Shown piece by piece: positions 1 through 8,501 of a DNA stretch of 64,000 nt. The translations under genes and the position numbers were made by a program. This stretch comes from an uncultured Bacillota bacterium (lineage in GTDB: Bacteria; Bacillota; Clostridia; Lachnospirales; Lachnospiraceae), in assembly GCA_958352855.1 (NCBI GenBank), contig CATWQE010000010.1, positions 1 to 64,000 of the forward strand, written 5' to 3'. The notes beneath the pieces are model-generated. The model was given only the letters and a program-made list of their open reading frames with translations, was not told the origin of the DNA and ran no database searches. Each line of letters begins with the position of its first letter. Position 1 is the first letter of the stretch.

Positions 1-1053
1 CATCATATAATGAACCTGATAGCTATCCCGGTTATCCTCTTCTTCATGAACCCGATAAACAGATGCTCCATCCCTTACATGATGGATAAAAAAGTATCGA
101 TCCTGTAGTTCATCATAGAAAGGAACTCCATGCCCAGGTCCCCGCAGGCCTCCCCATTTCCAGCCATTTCCATTGTCCAGAAATCTGGGATGCTCTGCCT
201 GAAATTCATAACTTCCCGCAATGCGTACCCCTACACTTTCTTCCACAAGGTCTTTTCCTTCCATATCTACATAAGGCCCTGTGACCTTCCGGCTTCTTCC
301 TGCACAGATGTCATAATCATCTCCAAGCCATCCATAGGATAGAAAAAGATAAAACCATCCATTTTCAGGAACATAAATAATCGAAGCTCCTTCCGGTCCA
401 TCTTTTGGAAAATCCTTTCCTTTTCTGGCAATACACAGCCCCATACTTTTGGGATTTCCATCCAGAGCAAGCCCTGTAGATGGCTCCAGTTCTTTTATAT
501 AAATCCCTCCGAAAAAGGAGCCATACACCAGGTAACACTGCCCCTTATCCCAGACAACGTGAGCGTCAATAGCATTGGGATATGTGTCATCTGTACCCCA
601 GGTATCTGCCACAATGCCCCTGTTTTCAAAAGGGCCCAAAGGATTCTCTGCTACCGCCAGCCAAATCCTGGACTCCGAACTCCCAAAAGCTTTGGTAGCA
701 GAATAGTACATTCTGTATTCCCCATTTACATATTCCACATAGGGTGCCCAGAAACCGGCAGTAGGAGAAAATTCTCCATTATCTCTGCCCTGTGAAATAG
801 CTTTCTCAGAAAGCGCAATACCTTCATAAGTAAAATGCACCAAATCCTGAGATTTCCTTACCGGGATTCCAATCTTTTCTGTAAGTCCGCATTCTGGTCT
901 GTACACATCTGTACTATAAGAATAATAGGCTTTTGTCACCGGATCCCACATCATGGATGGATCATGAGACCAGACTGTGGGATTACGATATACATTTGTA
1001 TCATTTAGCCGCAGGATTCCTTCTGCATTTTCTTTTGACGTTTCCATATTCAT
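1..1053 (-). CDS. GH43 family glycosidase, arabinan endo-1,5-alpha-L-arabinosidase-like (3' end cut by window edge)
   Basis: The minus strand encodes about 351 residues that run off the left edge without a stop, so the C-terminus is missing. The start cluster ATGATGAATATG overlaps the TGA of the upstream permease; AAAGGA lies just before it, so 1053 or 1056 is the likely start. The five-bladed GH43 acid set is visible: base Asp31 in S-H-D-P-S, Asp163 in N-A-I-D-A-H, and acid Glu221 in G-P-E-G-A. No signal peptide is seen, so it probably acts in the cytoplasm on imported arabino-oligosaccharides. It is the last visible gene of a binding protein-permease-permease operon, which supports import followed by intracellular cleavage. 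Arabinanase is the best guess within GH43; xylosidase activity is not excluded. Confidence 0.85.
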   Translation of the reverse strand, partial: MNMETSKENAEGILRLNDTNVYRNPTVWSHDPSMMWDPVTKAYYSYSTDVYRPECGLTEKIGIPVRKSQDLVHFTYEGIALSEKAISQGRDNGEFSPTAGFWAPYVEYVNGEYRMYYSATKAFGSSESRIWLAVAENPLGPFENRGIVADTWGTDDTYPNAIDAHVVWDKGQCYLVYGSFFGGIYIKELEPSTGLALDGNPKSMGLCIARKGKDFPKDGPEGASIIYVPENGWFYLFLSYGWLGDDYDICAGRSRKVTGPYVDMEGKDLVEESVGVRIAGSYEFQAEHPRFLDNGNGWKWGGLRGPGHGVPFYDELQDRYFFIHHVRDGASVYRVHEEEDNRDSYQVHYMM

Positions 1054-1922
1054 CATCCTTTTACACCGGTCACTGCCATGGATTCAATGATATATCTCTG
1101 GAAGAAAAAGAATAACAACAGGGTTGGCAGGATTGCCAGCACAGACGCAGCCATAATCAGAGGATAATCACTATTCACTGCATAATAGGCATTAAAGGAA
1201 CGTATAACCACCTGTAACGTAAACCACTGTTCGTCCTGAATGAAAATAGTAGGAGCCAGGTAGTCATTCCAGATCCCCATAAACCACAGAATAATCTGTG
1301 TCATTAACGCTCCCTTCATCAAAGGAAGGAAAATCTTATAGTACATTTTGAAATAACCACAGCCATCAATTTTGGCCGCTTCCACCAGCGTGTCCGGAAT
1401 ACTGGTAAGATTTTGTCTTAAGAAAAACACAATACTTACATTGCCGAACAGCCCCGGTATAATCAGAGGAAGCAGACTGTTAGTCCATCCCATCTTAGTA
1501 AACATAACGTACTGTGGAATCATAACAACTGCAAAAGGAATCATCATAGTTGCCAGAAGTCCCAGGAAAATACCATTCTTACCCTTGAATTTCAATTTAC
1601 TGAAAGAAAACGCCGCAAGGGAAGAGGTAAATCCACCTACCACCAGAACCGGAAATGCTACGGTCAAAGTATTTCTTAAACCTCTTAAAAACTCCGGCTT
1701 TTGAAGCACCTCTGTGTACTTGCCAAACTTCCAGGGATCCGGAATAATACTGAAGTTTGCAGATAAAATCTGGTTTTTTGTCATAAAGGAACTCAGCAGC
1801 ATATAAATCAAAGGGAACACCATGGCAATGGCGCCCAGCAGCAAAAGCGTAAAGACAATCGCATCTACTATCTTCGCTTTTTTCGTTTTTACTTCAGAGC
1901 TTTTATCATCTAATTTCGCCAT
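1053..1922 (-). CDS. Carbohydrate ABC transporter permease (MalG-type)
   Basis: This 289-residue inner-membrane permease belongs to the binding-protein-dependent sugar importer class (CUT1). It has an N-terminal membrane segment at about residues 19-42, a further five hydrophobic segments, and the cytoplasmic EAA loop (V-E-A-A-K-I-D-G-C-G) that docks the ATPase. It ends in G-V-K-G, as MalG homologues usually do. GGAGGG precedes ATG at 1922. Its stop overlaps the start of the next GH43 gene as ATGA, so the two are translationally coupled. No ATPase is encoded here; Firmicutes CUT1 systems commonly share a distant MsmK/MsiK ATPase. Confidence 0.95.
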   Translation of the reverse strand: MAKLDDKSSEVKTKKAKIVDAIVFTLLLLGAIAMVFPLIYMLLSSFMTKNQILSANFSIIPDPWKFGKYTEVLQKPEFLRGLRNTLTVAFPVLVVGGFTSSLAAFSFSKLKFKGKNGIFLGLLATMMIPFAVVMIPQYVMFTKMGWTNSLLPLIIPGLFGNVSIVFFLRQNLTSIPDTLVEAAKIDGCGYFKMYYKIFLPLMKGALMTQIILWFMGIWNDYLAPTIFIQDEQWFTLQVVIRSFNAYYAVNSDYPLIMAASVLAILPTLLLFFFFQRYIIESMAVTGVKG

Positions 1923-1939
1923 TTTTTCTTTCCCTCCTG

Positions 1940-2866
1940 CTACTCAATGGTTTTTACCCATTTATCCTGAGCCTTAAAGTTAATTGCTGTAATAATGAAG
2001 ATAAAGATTGCCAGAATAAACGCCATGGCAGAGCCATATCCCATCTGATTATTTCCAAATGCCTTATCATATAAGTAGAATACAACGGTAGCTGCACTGT
2101 AGTTCAATCCGCCATTAGGAACCATAACCAATACTTCTACAAATACCTGGAAACCTCCAATCAGTCCTGTGATTAACAGATAGAAAGTAACCGGAGATAC
2201 CAGGGGCATGGTAATATAACGAAACAGTTTCAGGCCATTCGCTCCGTCAATCTTCGCAGCCTCATAGTAATCTCTGGGAATACTCTGAAGCCCTGCAAGG
2301 TACAGAATAATAGAGCCGCCCAGTCCCTTCCATACCATAAAGATAATCATGGAAACCTTGACCCACACTTCATCCCCCAGCCAGTTCGGTCCATGATTTC
2401 CTGTAATCGCCTCAATAATACTATTCAGCAAACCATAATCATAATTAAACACCCACATCCACAGGATTGCCACTGCAACCAATGAAGATACTACCGGTAC
2501 ATAGTATAAAGTACGCAGCACTTTGATACCTTTAATTTTCCGGTTCATACCCACTGCAATAATAAGAGCCAGAATCATACCTATGGGAATACCAATCATA
2601 TAAATTACAGTATTCAGCAGAACCTTCCAGAACTTCTCATCACCCAACAGCTTAATATAGTTTTCCAGTCCCACAAAATTATCCATCATATTGTTCATAC
2701 CATTCCACTTGGTCAAACTTGCCACAAAGGCAAACACAATGGGAAATGCCATGAAAACACAGAAGCCGATAAATGGCGGTGACACAAAGGCTAATCCCCA
2801 GCAATGTTCTTTAAAAGCAGCCTTGCTCATCTTTTTTCTGGTCTGTTTTACTTTTGTTTTGCTCAT
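1940..2866 (-). CDS. Sugar ABC transporter permease (MalF/LacF-type)
   Basis: This 308-residue CUT1 permease pairs with the MalG-type permease 17 bases downstream. It has six predicted membrane segments and the EAA loop Y-E-A-A-K-I-D-G-A-N. I chose the ATG at 2866 (protein starting M-S-K-T-K-V) because GGAGGG sits about 7 bases upstream. A longer reading to 2917 would put the ribosome site inside the gene. It lies between the binding protein and the second permease, the standard order for these importers. Confidence 0.95.
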   Translation of the reverse strand: MSKTKVKQTRKKMSKAAFKEHCWGLAFVSPPFIGFCVFMAFPIVFAFVASLTKWNGMNNMMDNFVGLENYIKLLGDEKFWKVLLNTVIYMIGIPIGMILALIIAVGMNRKIKGIKVLRTLYYVPVVSSLVAVAILWMWVFNYDYGLLNSIIEAITGNHGPNWLGDEVWVKVSMIIFMVWKGLGGSIILYLAGLQSIPRDYYEAAKIDGANGLKLFRYITMPLVSPVTFYLLITGLIGGFQVFVEVLVMVPNGGLNYSAATVVFYLYDKAFGNNQMGYGSAMAFILAIFIFIITAINFKAQDKWVKTIE

Positions 2867-2936
2867 CTTTCTTTCCCTCCAGATAAACAGGAAAGAGGAT
2901 GCGACATAAAGCAGCATCCCCTTCCTAATTTGCAGC

Positions 2937-4328
2937 TTATTCTACGCTTTCCCAAGCTTCATCAAGAGATTCCTGCATCTTTGGTTTCACCTGTTCAATA
3001 TACTCGTCCACTGTCATAGAACCATTTTTCACATTGTCCAGTCCTTCCAGGAAGATATCATTCCATTCTGCATTTGGTGTATAAGTTGTTTCCTGGAATC
3101 TACCTTCATATTTATCTGTTCCGTTCAGATAGTTAAAGAACACATCCACATTAGACGGGAAGGAAAGTGTTCCGTCATTGATTGCTTCTACAAATTCTCC
3201 CTCTGCAAGTGTTTTAATGTTTGGAAGCTGAATGGACTGTCCGCCAGTAATACCGGAAAGTTCTTTCTGTCCGTTTTCATCTGTACACAGATAAGAAATT
3301 AGTTCTGTAGCCTCTTCTTTGTTCTTGCTCTTTTCAGATACACAGAAACCTACAGTTCCAAGCCATGTCATGGATTTTCCGGTAGACAGTGTTGGATATG
3401 CACATAAATCCCAGTTAAATGGGAACGTTTCTTTATCCATGAATGCAGCTACATCCCAGGTACCACATGCGTAAAATGCTTCCTGTCCTGCCAGCCATCT
3501 CTGATATACACCAAGAGAAGCATCCTGTTCAACGGTTGGTGTCACCTTGTATTTTAAAGTCAAATCCACATATTTCTGCACTGCATCTTTAAATTCAGGT
3601 GTATCAATGTTTACGGTCTTGTAATCATCTGTTAAATAGGTAGCTCCGTTAGACCATACATACTGCTGCAGCATAAAGGCGTTTGCCATACCGCATCCCC
3701 ACTGGTCGATCTCGCCATCACCGTCTTTATCTTTCGTCAGTTTCTGGCATACATCCACAAACTCTTCATATGTATATGGGTTTTCCGGGTCCGGATATGG
3801 AATACCAGCTTCATCAAAAATATCTTTGTTGTATGCATAAGCAAATACAGAGGCATCTTTTGGCAGTGCATATAAATCACCGGAACCGGTCTTTTCTCCA
3901 TCATAGCGATAGCTGTTCAGGGCTTCCTGCGCTACTAATCCATCTGTGCTGATACCCTTTTCTTCCAGAATAGGCTGCAAATTCGCAATATAACCGTTTT
4001 CTACATACTGTTCTACTGCTTCCGGTCCCACATAGAATACATCCGGTAAATCTCCTGCTGTCATCATACCAGTTAAGGTCTTGGAATACTCTTCCTGAGT
4101 AGTAATCTGAATATCCACTTTGCCAATAGTATCCTTATGATCTTCCTCAAATTTTTTAATCATATCTTTGTAAACTTTTGATTCATGATCATTTGCAAAG
4201 ATAAATACAGATAAGTTCTTTTTACCATCTGCTGTTTCAGAAGAATCAGACTTTCCACATCCAGCCAATGCTGTTGTTGCCAGAGTAGTCGCTGCAAGTC
4301 CTACTGCCAAAAATTTTTTTGCTTTCAT
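2937..4328 (-). CDS. Extracellular solute-binding lipoprotein of a sugar ABC importer
   Basis: This 463-residue family 1 extracellular binding protein starts with a lipoprotein signal: basic M-K-A-K-K, a hydrophobic stretch, then L-A-G-C with the acylated Cys at residue 24. The mature protein has the usual two-lobe alternation and many aromatic residues for sugar stacking. GGGAGGAG lies 6-8 bases before the ATG. It heads a transcript with both permeases and a GH43 gene. A GH43 gene also sits upstream, so arabino- or xylo-oligosaccharides are the likely ligands (inference from context). Confidence 0.95.
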   Translation of the reverse strand: MKAKKFLAVGLAATTLATTALAGCGKSDSSETADGKKNLSVFIFANDHESKVYKDMIKKFEEDHKDTIGKVDIQITTQEEYSKTLTGMMTAGDLPDVFYVGPEAVEQYVENGYIANLQPILEEKGISTDGLVAQEALNSYRYDGEKTGSGDLYALPKDASVFAYAYNKDIFDEAGIPYPDPENPYTYEEFVDVCQKLTKDKDGDGEIDQWGCGMANAFMLQQYVWSNGATYLTDDYKTVNIDTPEFKDAVQKYVDLTLKYKVTPTVEQDASLGVYQRWLAGQEAFYACGTWDVAAFMDKETFPFNWDLCAYPTLSTGKSMTWLGTVGFCVSEKSKNKEEATELISYLCTDENGQKELSGITGGQSIQLPNIKTLAEGEFVEAINDGTLSFPSNVDVFFNYLNGTDKYEGRFQETTYTPNAEWNDIFLEGLDNVKNGSMTVDEYIEQVKPKMQESLDEAWESVE

Positions 4329-4384
4329 AAAAATGCTCCTCCCTTAGTGATATGTTCTAATCACCTTGTTTATTCGTTGCTAAA

Positions 4385-4413
4385 ATAATAGCACTATTTT
4401 TTAGTATTTTCAA
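4385..4413 (-). promoter_or_regulatory. Promoter of the binding protein-permease-GH43 operon
   Basis: On the minus strand TTGAAA (4408-4413) and TATTAT (4385-4390) are separated by exactly 17 bases. This places a sigma-A-type start about 50 bases before the binding-protein ATG. The operon can therefore be transcribed independently of the upstream GH43 gene. Confidence 0.6.
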
Positions 4414-4498
4414 TAGTTATTTATTTATTTCTAAATATAGCATTCATTTTCGCTTTATTTTACAATTTTATCATTCTATTTTTGTGCATTTTCCCTAG

Positions 4499-4516
4499 TA
4501 AACTATATATAGTTTA
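4499..4516. promoter_or_regulatory. 18 bp perfect palindrome, candidate operator
   Basis: TAAACTATATATAGTTTA is a perfect inverted repeat about 85 bases upstream of the binding-protein -35 box and 17 bases after the preceding GH43 stop. A near copy with a shorter centre covers the start of the beta-xylosidase transcript at 44982-44997. It could be an activator site for this operon. The sequence is AT-rich, so chance is possible. Confidence 0.35.
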
Positions 4517-4532
4517 TATTATTCAAAAATAT

Positions 4533-5513
4533 TTAAAATTGTATATTATTTTCGTAATCAAAAACAGGAGTTCCATCTTCTCTATATTTCACTTCCATAA
4601 TCATTGCATGACGATTGGGATCATACAGAGGATCTCCTATAATTTCATCATAAGGCCTTGCATGATAGATGCATAAATCCGTCGTTCCATCCTCTGCTTT
4701 CACAAAAGAATTGTGCCCGGGTCCATAAAGCCCCTTTGTTTCATCCGTCTCTAAAACAGGATGATTCCACTTTTTCCATGACTGAGGATCCAATAAATCC
4801 GCATTCTCATCTGCGCACATCATACCCATACAGTAACATGCCCCTGTAGCGCTGGCAGAAAAGGTAAGGTAAATCTTTCCATTATGTTTCAAAACCGCCG
4901 GTCCTTCATTCACCCAGAAATCTATCCGCTCCCAGTCATAATCCGGCGTGGTAAGAAGCACCTGTACAGTAGCCAGCTTATCAGGTGCTTCCATTTTTGC
5001 AATGTAAAGATTGGAAATCTGCTTTCCTACACCTGTTTTTTCTGCCCAAACCCAGTAACATTCTCCTTTATTCTCAAATACAGTCGCATCCAGGGAAAAT
5101 GCACGAAAGGAAAAATCATCTCCATCTGCGGCCTTCATCATGCCAAGCTCTTCCCACTCGTCCTCCAGGGGATTCTGACCTTTACAATGCAGCACATACG
5201 GTCGGATTTCCCACACATCCGCAGCATCTCCGGCTGCATAATAAATATACCATTCCCCATAAAGATAATGAACCTCCGGCGCCCAGATATGGATACTCTG
5301 AGGCCCCTCCTTGTGCTTCCTCCAAAGAGTATGTTCCTTGGCTTCTCTCAGTTCCTTGATTGTCTTCGCACCTCTCATGACAATTTTGTCATATTCCGGT
5401 ACCGACGCTGTAAAATAATACATCCCATCTGTATGTTTATACACATATGGATCTGCCCGCTGTTCAATAAAAGGTTGATTGTAGCTTGTTTTTTTGTAAT
5501 TATTCTGGTTCAT
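4533..5513 (-). CDS. GH43 family glycosidase, alpha-L-arabinofuranosidase-like
   Basis: This 326-residue single-domain GH43 protein has no signal peptide. The catalytic triad is visible as Asp21 (R-A-D-P-Y), Asp142 (S-L-D-A-T) and Glu203 (V-N-E-G-P). The opening E-Q-R-A-D-P-Y and the S-I-H-I-W-A-P-E stretch resemble the exo-acting alpha-1,5-arabinofuranosidase branch of GH43 (family recollection, not searched). GGGAGGAAAAC precedes the ATG. A separate promoter lies between it and the downstream binding-protein gene, so it may be transcribed alone or read through. It probably releases arabinose from imported oligosaccharides. Confidence 0.85.
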   Translation of the reverse strand: MNQNNYKKTSYNQPFIEQRADPYVYKHTDGMYYFTASVPEYDKIVMRGAKTIKELREAKEHTLWRKHKEGPQSIHIWAPEVHYLYGEWYIYYAAGDAADVWEIRPYVLHCKGQNPLEDEWEELGMMKAADGDDFSFRAFSLDATVFENKGECYWVWAEKTGVGKQISNLYIAKMEAPDKLATVQVLLTTPDYDWERIDFWVNEGPAVLKHNGKIYLTFSASATGACYCMGMMCADENADLLDPQSWKKWNHPVLETDETKGLYGPGHNSFVKAEDGTTDLCIYHARPYDEIIGDPLYDPNRHAMIMEVKYREDGTPVFDYENNIQF

Positions 5514-5566
5514 GTTTTCCTCCCTTTACCCCTTTTCAAAAGGATAAATTTGTTTTTCTTCTCTTT

Positions 5567-5595
5567 AGTTTACATCAATATAAACTACTATGCAA
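5567..5595 (-). promoter_or_regulatory. Probable promoter of the GH43 arabinofuranosidase gene
   Basis: TTGCAT (5590-5595) and TAAACT (5567-5572) on the minus strand have a 17-base spacer. The -10 box is one arm of an inverted repeat (AGTTTA at 5567-5572, TAAACT at 5581-5586), so a regulator bound there would cover the promoter. A plus-strand TATAAT at 5683-5688 probably serves the divergent YesL-like gene; its -35 is poor. Confidence 0.4.
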
Positions 5596-5729
5596 TATTT
5601 AATTTAGTTTTTATTAAAATATTACAGTTTTATCTAAAGTTTTTTGTTCAATATTACACTTCCTATTCAGGAGCAAAAAAGCTATAATATGTTTATCACT
5701 ATGAACTTACACAGGAGGAGCGTTTTTTT

Positions 5730-6383
5730 ATGAACTTATTTTCATATGACAGTCCATTTTCCCGTTTTCTTTATTTTGTGGCAGATATTGTAACTCTGCA
5801 TTTTCTCTGGATTCTTTACAGCCTTCCCATAATCACTATAGGCGCCTCCACTACAGCCCTTTATTATAGCTGTATGAAGCGCATCCGCACCGGCGAAGGT
5901 TATGTAACCCAGAATTTCCGAAAATCCTTCCGGCAGAACTTCAAGCAATCCACCATCCTCTGGATTGTTCTGGTATTGGTGGGATTGGTATTTTCTATTG
6001 ATATCAGGTTCAGTATGGCGCTTGACAACACCATGGGACGTGTTATGCTTGTCAGTTGTTCCGTATTCCTGATTCCTTTCGTACTATTAGCCCTGTATAT
6101 CTTTCCGGTACAGGCAAAGTTTGAAAACAATATATTTAACAATGTCAAAAATGCCCTTTTAATGTCTATCCGACATTTTTTCTGCTCTCTGCTTTTATTA
6201 GTAATTTACCTCACCATTATACTGCTTGGAATATCTTTTCCGCCTTTTATTGGTCTTTTTCTCTGCTGCGGAATAGGGCTTACCGGTTATTTGACATCCA
6301 ATATTTTTATTTACATTTTCCGGAAATATATTCCAGACGAACTGGAACAGGATTTAGATGCCTCTGGAAAGACTTTTTATTAA
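5730..6383 (+). CDS. DUF624 (YesL-like) membrane protein
   Basis: This 217-residue protein has about five membrane segments and the typical opening of the DUF624/YesL family (F-x-x-D-S-P-F-x-R-F-L, followed by G-A-S-T-T-A-L-Y-Y). YesL-like genes usually sit beside sugar ABC importers and YesM/YesN systems; their role is not established. Here it is divergent from the GH43/importer locus. AGGAGGAG lies 10-14 bases before the ATG. An earlier ATG at 5701 opens only a 10-codon frame that stops over the real start, a possible small leader. Confidence 0.85.
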   Translation: MNLFSYDSPFSRFLYFVADIVTLHFLWILYSLPIITIGASTTALYYSCMKRIRTGEGYVTQNFRKSFRQNFKQSTILWIVLVLVGLVFSIDIRFSMALDNTMGRVMLVSCSVFLIPFVLLALYIFPVQAKFENNIFNNVKNALLMSIRHFFCSLLLLVIYLTIILLGISFPPFIGLFLCCGIGLTGYLTSNIFIYIFRKYIPDELEQDLDASGKTFY

Positions 6384-6396
6384 CCAAAAACACAAA

Positions 6397-6451
6397 AGAC
6401 CTTTCATATAAAAATCTTCTGTTACATTTCCGATTTTTATATGAAAAGTCT
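6397..6451. terminator. Bidirectional terminator between the YesL-like and hydrolase genes
   Basis: A 20 bp inverted repeat (6397-6416 with 6432-6451) has one mismatch and a 15-base loop. It sits between two convergent genes. T-rich sequence follows on both strands, so it can stop transcription from either side. Confidence 0.7.
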
Positions 6452-6475
6452 TCTATATTTTCATTACAGAATTCA

Positions 6476-7462
6476 TTAAAGTCCTGCTCGTTTTAAAAAC
6501 TCTTCCACAGTCCCAAAGTATCCTTCCGGGTTCTTATCCTGGGACTGTGCATGTCCGGCTCCCTCTACAATCAGCAGTTCTTTTTCCTTGCAGGCCTCTG
6601 CCCGGTAAAGTTCCTCAGCCATTTTCACATCTATCATTTCATCCTGATCCCCATGTATAAACAGGGTAGGTGTTTCACTTTTCTTCACCGCTTCCAGCGC
6701 TGAGGCATCCTTTAGGTCATAACCACCCCGTATCTGAAGCATAAGATTCGCTGTGTCCAGAAGTGGAAATTCAGGAAGATGAAACCATTCCTTCATTTTC
6801 TCTCCAAACATGGTGTAGGCATCTGTAAAGGCGCAATCTGAAACTACAGCTTTTACATTCTCTGGCAGTTTTGCTTCTCCCGTCATCATAAGAGCAGAGG
6901 CAGCTCCCATGGACTGTCCGTGAATTACAATCTCTGCTTTTGAATCCTGCTGCAAAATATAGTCAATCCACATCATATTATCCAGACGATCCGTCCACCC
7001 CATGCCAATAAAATCCCCTTCACTCTCTCCCTGGCACCGCATATCCGGCACTATTACATGATATCCTCTTTCATTGTACCAGGCGGCAAAAGGATACATT
7101 GCCTCTTTCCATCCAGTATATCCATGAAGAAGAAGCACCCATTTATGACTCTCTTCCTCTGAAAAAATCTCCTGAGCAACAAGACGGTAGCCATCCTCCG
7201 TTGTTCTCTCCAGCTTTTGTCCATGAGCCTTCTCTGCCCATTCCCGGGTTTCATCCCAGGCTTTGGCATTCTGCTGCTGAATATCATCCGTCTGCACCAG
7301 CGCCTCATAGCTATCCTCTGTGATTCTGGAAAATGCATCCAACTTTTCCATCGTTGATGGCACAAGCGCCGCACTCACCAGAAAATTCGCTCCGGCAAGA
7401 TATACAAGTAAAACCACTGCCACCAATATCCACAGCCATTTGTTCCATCTTTTGTGCCTCAT
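6476..7462 (-). CDS. Membrane-anchored alpha/beta hydrolase
   Basis: This 328-residue protein has an N-terminal membrane segment (about residues 9-33) followed by an alpha/beta-hydrolase domain, so the catalytic part should face outward. The nucleophile is Ser184 in G-Q-S-M-G, the acid is Asp274 in H-G-D-Q-D, and the base is His304 in G-A-G-H. An oxyanion-type H-G-Y motif is at about 113. It resembles the YqkD/BEM46 group of extracellular esterase-like proteins; the substrate is unknown. It stands alone, ending at a bidirectional terminator and preceded by the 7535-7903 repeat element, so its promoter may lie within or next to that element. Confidence 0.85.
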   Translation of the reverse strand: MRHKRWNKWLWILVAVVLLVYLAGANFLVSAALVPSTMEKLDAFSRITEDSYEALVQTDDIQQQNAKAWDETREWAEKAHGQKLERTTEDGYRLVAQEIFSEEESHKWVLLLHGYTGWKEAMYPFAAWYNERGYHVIVPDMRCQGESEGDFIGMGWTDRLDNMMWIDYILQQDSKAEIVIHGQSMGAASALMMTGEAKLPENVKAVVSDCAFTDAYTMFGEKMKEWFHLPEFPLLDTANLMLQIRGGYDLKDASALEAVKKSETPTLFIHGDQDEMIDVKMAEELYRAEACKEKELLIVEGAGHAQSQDKNPEGYFGTVEEFLKRAGL

Positions 7463-7534
7463 TTTGCCATCCTCTCTGCCAAAATCTTTTCATTACATTT
7501 TAAAACTTCCCATGTCAAAAATTGGACTCCTATC

Positions 7535-7903
7535 TTGAAAAATCAATATTCCAACTCATAAAATAACCTTGTGGTAACGGATAGCCCCATTCAAATTTCC
7601 AATACTTTTTCGGTTGGAAATATTGTTTTGTGATTTTTAGCCTACATTTTTCAGGCACGAATAGGTGGTTTAAAAAAATTCTGAAATTACACCTACTTAT
7701 TTAGGAACCTTATAGGTTGCTAAGCAAGATTTTCTAAATTTAGCCTATATTTTTTCAAACAAAAATAGGTTAAAAAGAGGAAATCTTAGAATTTGGCCTA
7801 TTGGAATCAGAAAAAAGTAGGCTAGCAAGGGGAGAGCACAAAATTCAGCCTATTTATGGTCTGACTGGTAAAATTACCAAACTCTAAAGTATTGATTTTT
7901 CAA
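7535..7903. mobile_element. Non-coding element bounded by 14 bp terminal inverted repeats (MITE-like, tentative)
   Basis: TTGAAAAATCAATA at 7535-7548 recurs as its exact inverse TATTGATTTTTCAA at 7890-7903, with weaker matching just inside. The 369 bp between are AT-rich, contain no convincing open frame, and hold several small hairpins (for example TTCCAA/TTGGAA near 7599-7617 and TGGTAA/TTACCA near 7866-7881). No clear target-site duplication is seen outside the repeats, so the mobile-element label is a guess. It fills the gap between the hydrolase start and the chromate-transporter stop. Confidence 0.4.
7631..7880. repeat. Degenerate tandem array of about 52 bp units, each with a CCTA...TAGG hairpin
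   Basis: CCTA occurs at 7641, 7692, 7744, 7797 and 7849 (steps of 51, 52, 53 and 52). TAGG occurs at 7662, 7713, 7766 and 7818 (steps of 51, 53 and 52). In the four complete units the two are separated by 17, 17, 18 and 17 bases. Each CCTA is preceded by an AT-rich stretch of the form A-A-T-T-T-(A/G)-G or similar. The loops and the sequence between hairpins vary. In the third unit the stem extends to CCTATATTTTT against AAAAATAGG. A fifth unit has only the left arm. The whole array lies inside the 7535-7903 inverted repeats. Confidence 0.55.
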
Positions 7904-7937
7904 AGCACAGCGCACCAAACGGTGTAAAAAGTTTGAG

Positions 7938-8501
7938 TTACAGTTTAAACAGCATCCCAACAGCTGCAGCTACAGCAATATAAACCACCGGATGCTTCTG
8001 CCATTTTTTAATTCCCAAAAACAGTGCTGCCGCCAGAACAATTCTTCCCCACTGTACATTACCAAGCAAGCCGGATATCTCGGTTATCTGACTTCCAGGG
8101 AAAAATGTCTCCAGAGCCACACCAAGCCCGGCAGCAATAATCAGCCCTGTAGACGCCGGACGAAGACCATAGAAAATCTTCTGTACCAGCTTGGAGTCTT
8201 TGAACTTTTTCAATACTTTACTAATCGCAATAATCACAAGAACGGAAGGCAATACCAGCCCAAAGGTGGTAATCAATGCCCCCGGAATTCCCGCCACCTG
8301 GAATCCCACATAAGTGGACATATTCACGCCAATAGCTCCTGGTGTGGACTCTGAAATCGCAATCATATTGCCAATGTCTGCTGCAGTAAACCATCCCGTT
8401 TTCTCTGAAATAGCGTATAAAAACGGAATCGTAGCCATACCTCCGCCCACTGCAAAAAGCCCTGTTTTGAAAAATTCATAAAACAATAACCAAAACGTCA
8501 T
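7938..8501 (-). CDS. Chromate transporter family subunit (second half)
   Basis: This 187-residue membrane protein has the chromate-transporter domain: F-F-K-T-G-L-F-A-V-G-G-G near the N-terminus and S-T-P-G-A-I-G-V-N at about residue 50. Firmicutes often encode the CHR transporter as two half-size proteins with opposite topology, as here. Its ATG overlaps the stop of the preceding half gene (ATGA at 8498-8501), so they are translationally coupled. The physiological substrate in gut anaerobes is uncertain. Confidence 0.9.
   Translation of the reverse strand: MTFWLLFYEFFKTGLFAVGGGMATIPFLYAISEKTGWFTAADIGNMIAISESTPGAIGVNMSTYVGFQVAGIPGALITTFGLVLPSVLVIIAISKVLKKFKDSKLVQKIFYGLRPASTGLIIAAGLGVALETFFPGSQITEISGLLGNVQWGRIVLAAALFLGIKKWQKHPVVYIAVAAAVGMLFKL

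Noticed and set aside
4884..5687. Plus-strand 267-codon open frame
   Set aside because: It lies opposite the GH43 gene and its promoter, has no family resemblance and no ribosome site. It is a shadow frame.
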